64,000 bases of DNA, from assembly GCF_958979055.1 (NCBI RefSeq), contig NC_084893.1, positions 13,871,571-13,935,570 on the forward strand, given 5' to 3'. The stretch's first letter is position 1. Each line of letters starts with the position of its first letter. A model generated the notes under the pieces. The model searched no databases. It had not been told where the DNA came from and was given only the letters and a program-made list of their open reading frames with translations. Below are positions 24,216 to 35,633 of the stretch, piece after piece. Origin of the DNA: Alnus glutinosa (lineage: Eukaryota; Streptophyta; Magnoliopsida; Fagales; Betulaceae). The position numbers and the translations under genes were made by a program.

Positions 24216-24752
24216 ATGACTTTATTTACAATTTTCATCATTCTTCACCTTCACCTTACTCCACCATTGCTTCGCCAAGCCCATAAGCTTGTTAGAGCCG
24301 ACGACAAGTTGATGCAAATGGAATGTCACAATGCGGAGGTACCAACGACATGCATGCAGTGTCTAAAATCTAACCGACGTGCCGCAACTGCTGATAAAGT
24401 GGGAATCGCCACTATTCTTGTGATTTGTCTGCAAAATCACGCAAAGACCTTAGCAACCAACATGTCAGATTTAGCTTCCCGCGCCAAAGATCAAGCGGCG
24501 AAGACTCTTCTTCAAGAGTGTGGCCAAGGGTATTCCTCAGCAGAAAAGGAGCTGTCTTCAGCGACCTCTAGTTTGAAGAATGGCAAGTACGACGATGCTG
24601 AAAGGTTTGTGAATGAGGCACTTAAGTATGAGCTCACATGCCACTCAAAGACCGGAAGCTATAAAGAGCGAATCCCGGAAAACCTTGTTCTTGAAATGAA
24701 GATTTACGAACAACTTTCTGAGGCTGCAAATAGAATAGTCGAACGACTTTAA
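24216..24752 (+). CDS. Plant invertase/pectin methylesterase inhibitor (PMEI) domain protein, 178 aa
   Basis: A single-exon gene. Proteins of this family bind and block either cell-wall/vacuolar invertase or pectin methylesterase through a four-helix bundle held by disulfides, and are secreted. The sequence has a hydrophobic amino end (residues 1-17) that could be a signal peptide or a shortened one. An all-helical PMEI region follows, with cysteines at 37, 46, 49, 71, 102 and 142. Cys37/Cys46 fit the conserved amino-terminal hairpin pair and Cys71/Cys102 the second pair of the family. Typical PMEIs are 150-200 aa, so this is full length. A TATAAAA box lies upstream and an AATAAA at 24810-24815 downstream. 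The target (invertase or pectin methylesterase) cannot be told from sequence. The ATG chosen is the first in frame after the TATA box. Confidence 0.8.
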   Translation: MTLFTIFIILHLHLTPPLLRQAHKLVRADDKLMQMECHNAEVPTTCMQCLKSNRRAATADKVGIATILVICLQNHAKTLATNMSDLASRAKDQAAKTLLQECGQGYSSAEKELSSATSSLKNGKYDDAERFVNEALKYELTCHSKTGSYKERIPENLVLEMKIYEQLSEAANRIVERL

Positions 24753-24809
24753 TAATTATCGCTGTTTTTCAGTTTCACCTCTCTCGTCATGTCGTGATAT
24801 AAAAAGATA

Positions 24810-24815
24810 AATAAA
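24810..24815 (+). terminator. Putative polyadenylation signal of the PMEI gene
   Basis: AATAAA about 58 nt after the stop codon, followed by an A run (24822-24834). Confidence 0.45.
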
Positions 24816-25026
24816 GGGCCCAAAAAAAAAAAAAAGCTTGTTTATGACATAATTTTGTGAAGGTTGGAATTTTTTCAGATTCAATATGCTATACAATGCC
24901 CAAGAGAGATTGCCTAATTATAAAATATAATTATGATTATAAATAGCTTATCAAGCTCATGGATCCAAACTTCCAAACAATTGAACCATATAACATGCAC
25001 GATTGAATCATATACTAGGCAGGGCT

Positions 25027-25194
25027 GACCAATTTTAAATGTCATTCTTGTATCCCTAAAAACATGATGTGACTTTTAAAATCACTATTGGATCAAAATT
25101 TAATAGTGATCTATTACAAATTTAATGGTAATTTTAAAAGACATCATTTTTGAAGGCACACAAGAATGACATGTAACATTACTCGGCAGGGCTA
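25027..25194. mobile_element. Small MITE (168 bp) with 9-bp TSD
   Basis: The ends form an imperfect inverted repeat. The left begins GACCAATTTTAAATGTCATT and the right, read on the minus strand, begins GAGTAATGTTACATGTCATT; pairing continues ~60 bp inward. Flanks are the perfect 9-mer GGCAGGGCT at 25018-25026 and 25195-25203. No coding capacity. Confidence 0.78.
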
Positions 25195-25203
25195 GACCTC
25201 AAT

Positions 25204-25755
25204 AAATGATTGATAAGTGAGCTCGTATTGGTGGGGCATAAAATGAACATGAAGTCGAAGGTAATCGCCATGCTGACACTAATCAGCACAAAGTATCTCC
25301 TTTCCAGAGGATTCTATGTGCTAAAAGAAACAACTGAATATTCCATAAGAATTACAAACACACAGGACCATTAAATACCTCGGCTTGAAGTAGTTATCAA
25401 TCAGTAGAGATCCAAGGGTTTTAGTACTCTCTCCACTTGATACCCACTGGTAGAATGAAGCATTTGAATTGCCGCACAACAGGAAAAACCATGCGCAATA
25501 GTGAATTTTTCTTGTGCCTGGTGTCGAAATGAAAATCCTCTTGTTCAGATACCTCATGCATCCATCAATTCTATTCTCAAGTTTGCCTACCAGCCAAAGC
25601 TGGTTTTTCCTAGCTTTCACAGTTTGTACGTGATGGACCCACCAGAGAGTTCCCAAACACCTCTTGCTGTCCCAGTGAGGATTTCACTTTTTCCTGTGCT
25701 GATGTTGGGGATCACAACAGTCATCCTTAACCTGTATTGTATATTTATGGCATTT
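25204..25755. other. 3' flank of the TPR gene
   Basis: No TE ends and no homologous coding region. The ORFs here (25321-25656 minus, 25501-25884 plus) resemble nothing recognised and overlap the TPR last exon on the other strand. Part of it is probably the TPR 3' untranslated region. Confidence 0.45.
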
Positions 25756-28700
25756 TCACTTTACTGGTCGCACACCAATGGTTCTTACACGAAACCTATA
25801 CTGCGGCTGAGATTCTTCGTCGTCATCATCATCTTCTTCTTCACTAGAATCGTCTTCAACTCTGTCCCACCTTGCGTAGTCTAGGGTTGAGTGTCCCTTT
25901 GGTTTCGGAATTGTTTGCCATCCTTTAGGATCTTGTTCAAATGGTTCCCTCTTGCTCTGCATTTTAGTGGCAATAACTACAGTAGTTGAAGAAATCATTT
26001 TAGTCTCAGATTTATCTCTTTCTTGTCCATATGATTCCTCAGAGCTCTGCATCTCAGGTGCAATAACTTCAGCATTAATATTAGTCCCACTAAGCTCAGC
26101 TTTCTCATCTCTATCTACTGCAACTACTACATCTTCGAATTGTTCCTCTTCTCCATTTCTATTTGATTCTGCTTCATCTTTGTCTTCTTCGTCTTCTTCT
26201 AGCTCTGCTTCGGATTCAGGTATTGGAGCGAGTGACTTTCCTTAAGCAGAAAAAAGAAAAAAAAAAAAATAAATAAAAAACAATTTCTTATGAACAGCTG
26301 GGAGATAAGTAACTTCAACTTTAAAATCTAGACTGCAGATCAACAATTATTAAAAAAATTTAAATAAGCCACAATTTTCAAACAATGTGGGTTTCAGAGG
26401 TAGTCAAAAGGATTTTAGATAGGGAGGCAACATAGAAGACAATTTTAGATCATAAGATAGGGTGACGGAAAAGAACACTTGTGGCCAAGCCCTATTATTC
26501 AATGGGGGGATCCAAAAAGCTGACCCAAATTCAATTGCAAGAAATAATTGAGTTGAGTTTATAGTTTGCACTCCAAAGGCACGTTTCTCCATCTGAAGAG
26601 TCAACATCTACCACAAAAGAGGTTACCCACTGAACTAATGTTAAATCTTAGAGAGCCCCTTAATTTCAACTAAGGTACAGCATAAGTATAGCAGTCTTAA
26701 CTGGACCCACCTTTCACATGTTGACTTGAGGAGATAACTACCCTAGATCAAAAGCGAAACGTGATCACATGAATAGCAACCATGAAATAATAGCATTCAA
26801 TTAAATAATTGTAGAAAGAGGGAAAATACCGCTACAATAATAGAAGCATCATAGCACAAGGCACAACAGGTGAAAGGTGATCACATTTAAATGGGTAATC
26901 GATACACATATCATTAAAAGTGTAAGTTGCCTGTAAGTACATTGAAAGTATACAAAAGGAAGCACCTAATTAAAAGAAGCAAAAAAGAACAAGGAAATCG
27001 TTATAACTAAGCGTCACAGGAAAAACATAAGCAGCTGTCCAAGATTTAAAGTTTTGAAAAATAAGGACTTAATTTCCTCTAAAGTCCTCTCTTGGTCCTC
27101 AAAATTTCTATCATTCATTCCCCTCCATAAACACCAGAAAAGACACCAATGCACCATCTTATACATAAATAACAAAAGAAAACCAGTATCATCCCAATAC
27201 AAGAACAGCAGGTGATGAAGATCTTGATAAAATCCACAAAATATCATGCTAGTTCTAACTATACGCCCCATGTTATCCTTTCCATTATAATTTTGAAATC
27301 CTAAATTACTCCTTTAACAAAACAAACCATAAAAAGTGACGGAAGTCTTAGTCAAAAGAAGAGATGAAAGTCTACCAATTGTGTCCTCAAACGAGCTTGA
27401 AGGTTTTGATAAACTTCTGATGATGGATTCAAATCCAAGAGCCTGTTGACATCAAAAAGCGCTGAGTGATACTCCTTAAGGGTGACAAGTGTTTGTGCCC
27501 GCAGCATTAGTGCTCCAGTGTGCTTGTGATCAAGCTCAAGCACCGAGGTACATTCTTCTGCTGCCTAAAATTGCATAACAATAAAAAACCGAAGCTATTT
27601 TATGATAATAAATTAATAATCATATCGGCGAGAGAGAGAGAGAGAGAGATTTGAAAACATAATAGCAGAAGGTGAAATCTAACCAATGATGAACAAGCTC
27701 AAGCATCCATTCAGATTTCAGACAAAACCACCCAACCAAATTTAAGCTTCAGCCTCAACCTACCAAGGGATAAATATTTATTTTATTCTTTTGAAACCTA
27801 ATCTATGGAAAATATTGAAGTTTGAAACAATAATGCCTTTTGTTCATTTTACAATTTTGTCAATGAGATTATATGGGAAAATTTTGACTTCTTCTGCCTG
27901 GTCATGCCTACTTTAATACATTATCTTTACAGAATAATGGCACTGTGAAATATAAAAAAAATTAAACACAAAGAGCAACAGAACCATGTGAGACCCCTGG
28001 TGAGTGTCAAATATAAAGTATCTTGTAAGAAAGCAGAGCCTTGTTTAGCAAAATATGGTTAATACTCCCTCCATTCGAAATTGTGTTAGAAGATGACTTC
28101 CAAGGAACATAGTCAAACGCAAAGGGGAACAAATACTTTTTCCAAAAAAAGAGGAATGACTTTGAATCCAGTCTGCTTTTGTCTCTCAAAGTTGACTCTT
28201 ACAAAGTGTAACTTATAAATAAATAAATAAATGCCTTAGAAACAAAAGATGACTCTATGAAGGTGTAAATCGAAAAAGACCTCCAGGGGAAAAAAAAAAT
28301 CAAAATAGACCTCGTGAAATGAAATTATTGGAGGCTGCAAAGAGCCTTCCAGTAGCTTCCCTATGAAATTGAATAGGCTATGAGAATTCTGTGCAAACTT
28401 TGACTGAGAATTCGTAAAAGACATAGTAGGCTACCCTTTATATGCAATTCTCTTTTTTTATAGGTAAGCAAAGAAATTTTATAAAAAGCATAAAGGCGCC
28501 CTTAAGCATACAAAAAGTATACAAAAAGGACACCAAAACAGAAAAAGAAAGAAGAAAGAATGAAAACAAAACCCGCAAAACCCAAAAACAGGAGGAAACC
28601 CAAGCACCCTAACAGGAACTAGCCCACAAAACCCACAGAATAATACATCATGGCAAGGGCCCTCTTGCCTTGCCCCGGCTAGAACCAAAACCCCTATAAC

Positions 28701-31181
28701 ATCATAAGACAAGAGAAGAAGAAGAAGAAGAAAGAGAGGGAGCAGCTATGGCTTCAAGAAAAGCCACCACCTTACTCAACTCCCCTGACCCCAACCTTTC
28801 TCTTCACGACCCTCAGGCAATAAGGTAAGCCCTTGCCGACCCCCCTCAGCATACACCACCAGTTCCAAGAAACAGTCGGCCCTGTTCTCACCTAGGCAAA
28901 CGATCAAGACTTGCTGATCCTCTCGAAAGGATTTGACGAAATTATTCATCCCAGTGTTGCGCAGCGCCACCTTCACCGTTGCAACCAACCAGACTGCACA
29001 TGGAAGACTCAAAGACACCACGCCGGCAAAACCCTTCCTTCTCTCTTCCAACCGCACGACCGCCACATCTTCCGTCACCGAGAAGAGAAAGGATTTCGCC
29101 TCAACAAAGAAGTGCCACTCCATACCCTCGCACAGAAACCACTACCACCTGCGACCACCTCCGAGGAGGACTCACCTCCACACATCGCTCACATTGCCGT
29201 CGGAATAGGGGATCTCAGCCGAAAAGACCCCCCAAGAACCATCAGAGATGAGAGACAATTGACCAGAACCACCAGAATGAAGGAGCGCCTACCAACTCCG
29301 GTAGAAACCCATCAACAAACCTCCAGCGGCTTCTCGAGAGAGGCCTAAAAAGACTGGAATTGGAAGGAATGAGAGCCTAGACTTGAAGGAACTTAAACCT
29401 TACCCTCTATATGCAATTATATATGCTTAATAATCATTCAGATAAGAACAAAATGAGAAAGGAAAATGATGTTGGGTAAGATTAGAAAGTTCAGCGAGAG
29501 CAGATGTCCGTGTTTCATATAATTTAGCTTGCCCTCGAAAATTTGCTTTAACCAAGTGAATGACATTCTTTTTGCACAACTTATTTTAAGGATATAAATG
29601 GAATCTTTAGGTTGGCATTGAAAGGTATTTGCCAGTGCTATGAATGAGACAACCAGTTTGCCTCGCTATAAAGGAGCATAACCTCAGCCAATCTAGTATA
29701 TACATTAATATGATGTTTTCTGACATGAGGATTAACTTTAAATGGTTGGGGTGGCATGCAGCATATGTGTTTGACATTGGAAACTTAAGCGCCCTCTACT
29801 TTTCAAGAAAAAAGACAGGATATGTTAAAAGCAGAGTCCATGTAACCAACTCTATCCCCTCATGTACATGTACATTGAAAGATTGAAATAAGCTTGTTCA
29901 ATGAAATTTAATAAGACAATCTATTGTCAGACTTTCTAAGATACTAATACTATGGGTTATAGACAAAAATTCAATTTTTCTAATAAAATAATTCTGAATG
30001 GAGAGGGTAAAGTTTAAAAGGGAACATCCAAACAAAAGATGAACATAAAGTAATATGAGGAAAACAGCTACTTAGGACATAATTTTAGCTATTCTTGATA
30101 TTACAATTTAAAAATCTTCAAGTCATGAAGAGCAAAATGAGGCTTGATGGTCATTTACCAATAAAACGTTATACATGAACACCTAATAGAGTTATATTTG
30201 ATTTGCTATGGTTGTCTATACTGCTACCATCCAAAATATTTTCCAACCTTTCATGAAGATTTCCTAAATTTGAAGAGCTTGTTAGAAAGGTCATTTTCCT
30301 AATGAAGTGTTCATAGTTTTCCCATTACCATCATCTGATATCTAGTGTAGCCACCCTCTTCTGCCATCCATCCCAAGCCTTCGAGACTTTAAGCTATGCA
30401 GAACAGTAGTCGTATTAGTTACATATGAGCTTATGATTTATGAACACACTTTTTGGAAATTTTATTCTTTGTTAATTTTTCTCCATTTATCATCCTCACT
30501 TGCACTTAAGCATGTTGCAGATTTTACTCACTCCTCCTGACTAGAATATGGAAACATCTTTCTCACCCTGACCGCTGAAAACATCAAAAGTACCAAACAG
30601 CCAACAGGGGTATCAAAGGATTTATGGCATACATGCACAGCTGGTTAGCAAAAGATTCAATAGTAGATGAAAAAAAAAAGGCACGCACCCTAATGGGTAA
30701 TAATGGCAAGAAAAAAGCATAAAGCCACAAATAGGGCCATTTCAACTCCGAGCACAACAAAACAGGCCTTTTTTTTCAATCAAAATCTTCGGTCCAAGTG
30801 AATTTGGTTCAAACTCTTCCAAAAAATCCTCTGTTTGTTTTTCTTCGTTCATTCATTTTATTAAATCCGAAGCAAATTCATATAGAAAACTAGCTCCTTC
30901 CTTATTATCCACACGCACACAACCGCACATACATGCATACATACATAGATAGAGACATACATGAATGCGGACGTACATATGAGGAAAAGAAGAGGAAGAA
31001 CCTTGTTGAAATCGTGGAGTTTGAGAAAACAAGCGGCTCGGTTGCTATGGAGAGCGATCTTTTGGGGGTTGGTCTTGGCCATCGCCAGGGCCTCCGTGTA
31101 AAACCCTAGCGCCTCCGAGTACCGTCCCTCCCGGTACATCTGGTGCGCCCGCTCGATCATGTTCAGCGCCGCCGATGCCAT
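25756..31181 (-). CDS. TPR protein with acidic C-terminus, 282 aa, three coding exons
   Basis: Exon 1 is 31002-31181 (MASAALNMIERAHQMYREGR...LHDFNK; donor AAG|GTTCTT). Exon 2 is 27376-27564 (AAEECTSVLELDHKHTGALM...RLRTQL; AG|GCAGCA acceptor, TTG|GTAGAC donor). Exon 3 is 25756-26235 (SLAPIPESEAELEEDEEDKD...GVRPVK; acceptor AAAG|TCACTC). All junctions are phase 0 and the joined frame is open. Residues ~10-110 form about three tetratricopeptide repeats (YREGRYSEALGFYTEAL; FLKLHDFNKAAEECTSVLEL; LVTLKEYHSALFDVNRLLDL). The rest is a charged, probably disordered tail with KGWQTIPKPKGHSTLDYARW and then a run DDSSEEEDDDDDEE. TPR domains bind protein peptides, often Hsp70/Hsp90 tails; that role here is inference. 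Intron 1 (27565-31001) holds an ORF1-only LINE and intron 2 (26236-27375) a LINE fragment. The exact orthologue was not identified. Confidence 0.83.
26985..27275 (-). mobile_element. LINE ORF2 C-terminal fragment in TPR intron 2
   Basis: The minus strand reads KMVHWCLFWCLWRGMNDRNF then EDQERTLEEIKSLFFKTLN. This matches the conserved carboxyl end of plant L1-type ORF2 ('W+MVPLCL.WC.WRERN.R.FED.ERT...LK.LFF.TL'). The same motif recurs in decayed form at 57640-57780. No clear poly(A) end or target duplication was located. Confidence 0.65.
28450..29400 (-). mobile_element. ORF1-only LINE (951 bp) with 18-bp TSD in TPR intron 1
   Basis: On the minus strand the 5' end is at 29400 and the 3' A-rich end at 28450. 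The target duplication is TACCCT(T/C)TATATGCAATT at 28432-28449 and 29401-29418 (17/18). ORF1 begins at 29123 (MEWHFFVEAKSFLFSV) and carries the DUF4283-like amino domain (CAVWLVATVKVAL; DCFLELVVYAEGGRQG; LLPEGREEKGW). It ends at 28776. The tail 28450-28560 ('ggcgcctttatgctttttat' on the minus strand) is the usual LINE 3' terminus. No endonuclease or RT lies between them, so this is a short, non-autonomous element moved by another LINE's machinery (inference). Plus-strand ORFs over 28911-29348 are its antisense. Confidence 0.82.
29401..31001. other. Remainder of TPR intron 1
   Basis: AT-rich intron sequence, apart from the second copy of the LINE target duplication at 29401-29418. No TE ends or open frames of note. 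An ORF of 80 aa at 29644-29886 is not recognisable. Confidence 0.5.
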
Positions 31182-31582
31182 GGCGATGGGATGTACCACA
31201 ATCAATCTCAACCGTCTGATATTTAAATATTTGTTTTCCTGGATTTGATTAATGTAATAAGAAACAAAATGAAGAATAGGGAACATGTAGTTTTATTGAT
31301 TTATTGTTTGGGCGCGTGTGTTTGTAAAATTTGAGTAGGTGGCGCAAAGGTGGCAACATGTGCTTTGAGCCCGCCAACCAATTTTGAAACGACAAGTGTA
31401 CCGTGTGGCGGTGCTCCTATTGTTATTATTTATTTTATTAAAAGCAATATTATTTACTAAATCATAAAAAAGAAAAAAAATTAATCCCAAACTATCAAAT
31501 TATATAACAGTTTATTAAATAACATTATTAGATAAATAGTCTTCAACATTATTTCTATATTCCATTCACATCACCTTCATAA
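31182..31582. other. 5' flank/promoter region of the TPR gene
   Basis: About 400 bp between the TPR start codon and the MITE. AT-rich, with no recognised repeat; presumably 5' leader and promoter. A clear TATA box at a decisive distance was not seen. Confidence 0.4.
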
Positions 31583-31896
31583 GAGCATTCCTAGTAGCCT
31601 AGACAATTTGGTGAAAACACACAAAAATACACTCAGCATTCCTAGTAGCCTCATCAAATTTTACTCATCAAAGTAGCTAAAAATCACTTTTCTCTATTCT
31701 GGTGAGCCACTTTTTAAAAATTCTCCCAGCAGCCTCACCATTTTAACTATTTATTATTATTATTCTATTTAAATAATTTTTTTTTATATTTCTTTATTTT
31801 TTCTCTTTTTAATCTTTTTACAAAGAATCATTTGTATCCATGAAATAAGGATATTATCGTGTGAGAGAGATGGGAGATGGGAGAAGAAAATGAGAG

Positions 31897-31932
<36 letters not shown>

Positions 31933-32130
31933 GTGCTGATCATGTGAGAGAGAAAGGTGAAACAAAATTTGGTGAGTAAATATTACTCATCAGAATTGGT
32001 GAGTAATTTCACTCATCAAAACTTTTTGGTTAAAATGGTGAGGCTGCTGGGAGTGATTTTTTAGTGTTTTCATCAAATTGGCTCACCAAAATAACTAAAA
32101 AGCTATTTTGATGAAACTACTAGGAATGCT
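31583..32130. mobile_element. MITE with ~110-bp TIRs, upstream of the TPR gene
   Basis: The left side has 'agcattcctagtagcctca' (31635) followed by 'gtagctaaaaatcactttt...cccagcagcctcaccatttta'. The right side is its complement up to 'ctaggaatgct' at 32130. A second partial start at 31583 (GAGCATTCCTAGTAGCC) suggests a nested or duplicated end, so the left boundary is uncertain. A long A run (31899-31930) lies inside. Confidence 0.68.
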
Positions 32131-32264
32131 AACAAAAAAGTTTTGGTGAGCGAACAGTACTCACCAAATGACTAAAATATCTTCTTTCTCGCCCTTTTAA
32201 ATTTATTTTTTTTTTCTTTATCTCCCACACTGCCCATTCTCTTCGGTCCTTTCTCTTGTAATGG

Positions 32265-32540
32265 TTTTTTTTTTTTTTTTTAAGGGAAATTAGAATATCA
32301 TTAATAATCAAACATATGAAGTTCAGAATTTACAATTCCCAAGAGAAATAAAGGAAAAGAATCAACCCAGACATGATTCAATTGACAAGACACCAACAAC
32401 TTGGCCAGATGGTGAGCAGCCATATTCCCGTCTCTCCCAACATGTTGGATAACCCATGACCGAACCCTAGAAAGAATAGCCCTTGTATCCAAAATCAAGC
32501 TCCCATACGGCCCAACCGAGTAATGATAGGTAGGGGCCAT
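32265..32540 (-). mobile_element. LINE 3' end: RNase H-like C-terminus with poly(A)
   Basis: On the minus strand the frame 32540-32301 reads RSWVIQHVGRDGNMAAHHLA, then KLLVSCQLNHVWVDSFPLF. This matches the end of the RNase H domain found at the carboxyl end of many plant L1-type ORF2 proteins (the H-V-x-R-x-x-N-x-x-A-H motif). It is followed by a terminal poly(A) (T run 32265-32280 on the plus strand). The 5' side stops at the TIR of the next element. Confidence 0.75.
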
Positions 32541-32559
32541 CTTGCCGGCCCCTGCCCGG

Positions 32560-32584
32560 CCCTTTCCTACGTGGAAAGGGCCAT
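32560..32584. repeat. Subterminal hairpin in the TIR (left copy)
   Basis: A 10-bp arm GGCCCTTTCC, a 5-nt TACGT spacer and a complementary arm GGAAAGGGCC lie ~10 bp inside the TIR. The same hairpin is present in the right TIR (38818-38842). The ACGT core is also a bZIP-type binding core. Confidence 0.6.
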
Positions 32585-33099
32585 TTTAGTTTTACAGTAT
32601 TTTTTTTTTCCAAAAAAAAAAAAAAAAAAAATCAAAATTTGAAAACAACTCGTCGATATCTATGTTCATTTTCCCATTTTCTTCATTTCAAAGCTTCCCC
32701 CCAAATTTTTCCCTCCCTCTCTCCATCTACCCATTTTCTTCCCACCGTCGACCACCAAGAACGACCCGCCACCGCCGTTCTCCACGCACGACCCACCACC
32801 GCCGTTCTCCACGCACGACCCGCCACCGTCGTTCTCCATCTTCGGCCAACTCCATCGTTCTTCCAGTTCCGGCTGTCTTCCATCTCCGGCCGTCTTCCAG
32901 TTCCGCAACCATTCGAAACCAGTGCAATACGTCTTCTTCTCTGTAACCAATTTTTTGGTCCCCAAAACCACTACAAACGGCCACCGTCGTTCTCCATCTC
33001 CGGCCAAAACCCAACCACCGTGCGATCTCCATCTCCAACAGAACGATCGCTGACGAGGTCCCCCAGTTCCGGCGACCCATTTCCGGCTCTGGTACCGAT

Positions 33100-34120
33100 C
33101 TCCCCCATTTTTGCGTTTTTTCAGTTGTTTTCAGATTTGCTTTTTTTAGTTCCTTGCTGTGATTTGTGGTTTTTTGCTATTGGGCTTCCGGTTATAAAAT
33201 GCCTTCTTACATGTTTGTGTTATGTGGATTGTGAAACATTGATTGTAAACCGAAAAACCCCTATGGAACATGAAGCTTCAGAAGCCAATACCCAAAAGCT
33301 TGAGTTTCTAGTTCCTTGAACCGGGGGAGCAGATTTTTGCGTTGATTGGGGATCTCATCGAGCTCGGTTCAGCTCATTTCCTTTCCAAGTAATCTCTCAC
33401 AGTGGTGCGTTTAAATTCCTCTTTTTCCTTTTGGGAATCACTGAATTTAGAATTGGGAAAGTTGCTTGCTTTTTCACTTTTGTTTAATTTAATGTTTTTG
33501 GCATATTCGTATGGAAGTATATGAATTCAAATAATTATCATTGCTGATAAAATTGTAGTCTACCTCAAATTAGGGCACTTTCATTTTTATTCTCTTTTGG
33601 GTTCATTAGTGACAAACTGACAAGTACATCATTCCTCCCCTCTTTTGGTGTTGCATAAGTGTTAGATGTGGATGAACTTGCATTTGATGTTGTAATGTTG
33701 CCCAAACTCACCCTTGAATGTAACTAATACTTGCTCAAATGAACAAGTATTCTGAAGCAAAAGAAACCTATATCATTGGAACTAAACCCCCCCCCCCCCC
33801 CCCAAAAGAAGAAGAAAAAGAAAAAAAAAACCAAAAGTCACATACACCCTCCCTTATGTTCTAATTTGTTCTATTGCTCTTTCACCCAGTGATTATGATT
33901 TTGTGGATATTGTTTATGGTTTTTTGTGGTTTTTTGATTTTTTGATTCCCTCCCCCATCTTTGGATGATGATTTAAATAATTTTTTTTTTTTCGATTTGG
34001 ATTTTCTGATTCACACATCCAGATTGGATCTTGAGTTCACGCTGTATGTGGGATTATGAATTAGATATCAAGTAGGCTTAATGGACTTGCAAAAGTTTTC
34101 TTTCAAGCCTCTCTTATCCA
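33100..34120. other. Interior of the TIR element, left part
   Basis: Beyond the TIR the sequence is AT-rich with a C run at 33787-33803. A plus-strand frame ends MEHEASEANTQKLEFLVP at about 33263-33319. It is not recognised, but its composition is less biased than its surroundings. No transposase motif. Confidence 0.4.
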
Positions 34121-34129
34121 AACTTTGTA

Positions 34130-34480
34130 GACCATTTCATTGCTAATACTGCTGATATTTGGGAGTTAGATGTAAAAGGTGGTCCTAATCCTTTGGGATG
34201 AGCAAGCCATCTAAAGAATTGCCCTGAATGCTTGTCTGTCTCAAAGGATAAGAAAGATGTTTATAAATTTGACTTCTCTTTGCCCTTGGATGTAAATATA
34301 CTTCTTCTTTGTGTCATACAACAGATTAAATGTATGATATATAAATTTCTGTAGACATTATTGTGGAACAACCTTCATCCACAACAACTTATAGGCACGG
34401 TTGCTGTTGTAAAGGAGATTGATTGTTTAACTACCACTGTGAATGACATCCTTAAACTCGGATCAAATTTTTCTTCATTA
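34130..34480 (+). pseudogene. Decayed coding-like segment inside the TIR element
   Basis: One frame reads ADIWELDVKGGPNPLG, a stop, then ASHLKNCPECLSVSKDKKD and VYKFDFSLPLDVN before further stops. It looks like degraded exon sequence but I cannot assign a family. It may be another captured host fragment. Confidence 0.3.
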
Positions 34481-35633
34481 ATAACTTCTTGAAACATGTG
34501 GAGTACCCGATTTGTTGGAAATTGTTTGTGGTTTTTTGATTGTTTGATGGTCTTTCCATCTAGTATGCTGGAAGTTCACAAGAAAGTTGCATAAAGAATT
34601 AATTTTAATTTTTCATAAAGAATTTTTTAAAAAAAAAAAAAAAAGGGAGGAGGAGGAGGATGAGGAAAAGAGGTGGGTGATGAGTGTAATTGAATTTGAA
34701 TCAGGTGAGCTGCACCCACTAGCCAATTCTTGTATGACACTCACTGGCTCAGAAACACTTTTGTTCTTGTTCTGTACAAAAGTTTATTATTACCACATTC
34801 TTGTATGACACTCACAAATTGCACAGCTGCCCTTTTCTGTATGCAAGGCCAGCATTGTTTTCATTGTGGTGAGAAACTTGCAAAGGTGGTTCATAAATTT
34901 GATTGAATCTGGTCAAGTGTTCCTATATGGAGAAATAACTTTTATTAGACTAACTAAAGCAAAGTGTGGAATTTAGGTGCTTTTTTTTTTTTCTTCTTCT
35001 TCTGAGAATCTCTTTTTCTCCCTAATGAATGGTTGAACAATCAGAATCTCCAACATGCCTTTTCACACGAATATAATAATCCCACTTGTTTCTTCTAAAG
35101 CCATATTTTTAGCTTCTTGGCCCTCAGGCTTGTGACAATGGAGCTACTGTTGGCAATCGCTTTTATTTTTGTTTAAGCTTTTTGTTCCTCACGTGGGTGG
35201 TTTTCACAAGATTTCTAGTCCACTAGCATATAGATGCACTTGGTGCAATTTTTTTTTTTTAATTAGAAACAGGACAGCCTTTTACCTAATTGGCCAATTT
35301 TATATAGTCTTTATATATATATATATTTCCTGAATAGAGCTCTCTTCTTGTTTTTTTTCTTTTTTTTCTTATTAATTTTCCGTCTAGTATGCTGGATGCT
35401 CAGATTCAAATTTTAGTTGTGCTGGTTCAGTAGGTTGTTGAAGTGCAGATTGGACAATTTTTTTTTTCCCTCGATAAAGTTTTACTTTGATATTGATTTT
35501 AAAGAGTGCATGAAAGTGGTATGGATGTAATAACTACAAGGTAATTTTTGTTATATTTTGAAATTAGCTTTGTGTTATATTTCGTCGTTAGTAGTTCATG
35601 ACATTTTTGTTGACCCTTGTTTTTTTCATGCAG

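Noticed and set aside
28911..29348. Three overlapping plus-strand ORFs of 90-145 aa
   Set aside because: They are the antisense of the LINE ORF1 on the minus strand, which has real family similarity.
32639..33319. 226-aa plus-strand ORF and minus-strand Gly/Trp-rich ORFs
   Set aside because: They translate the repeated GC-rich units of the left TIR; equivalent frames appear in the right TIR. No conserved domain.
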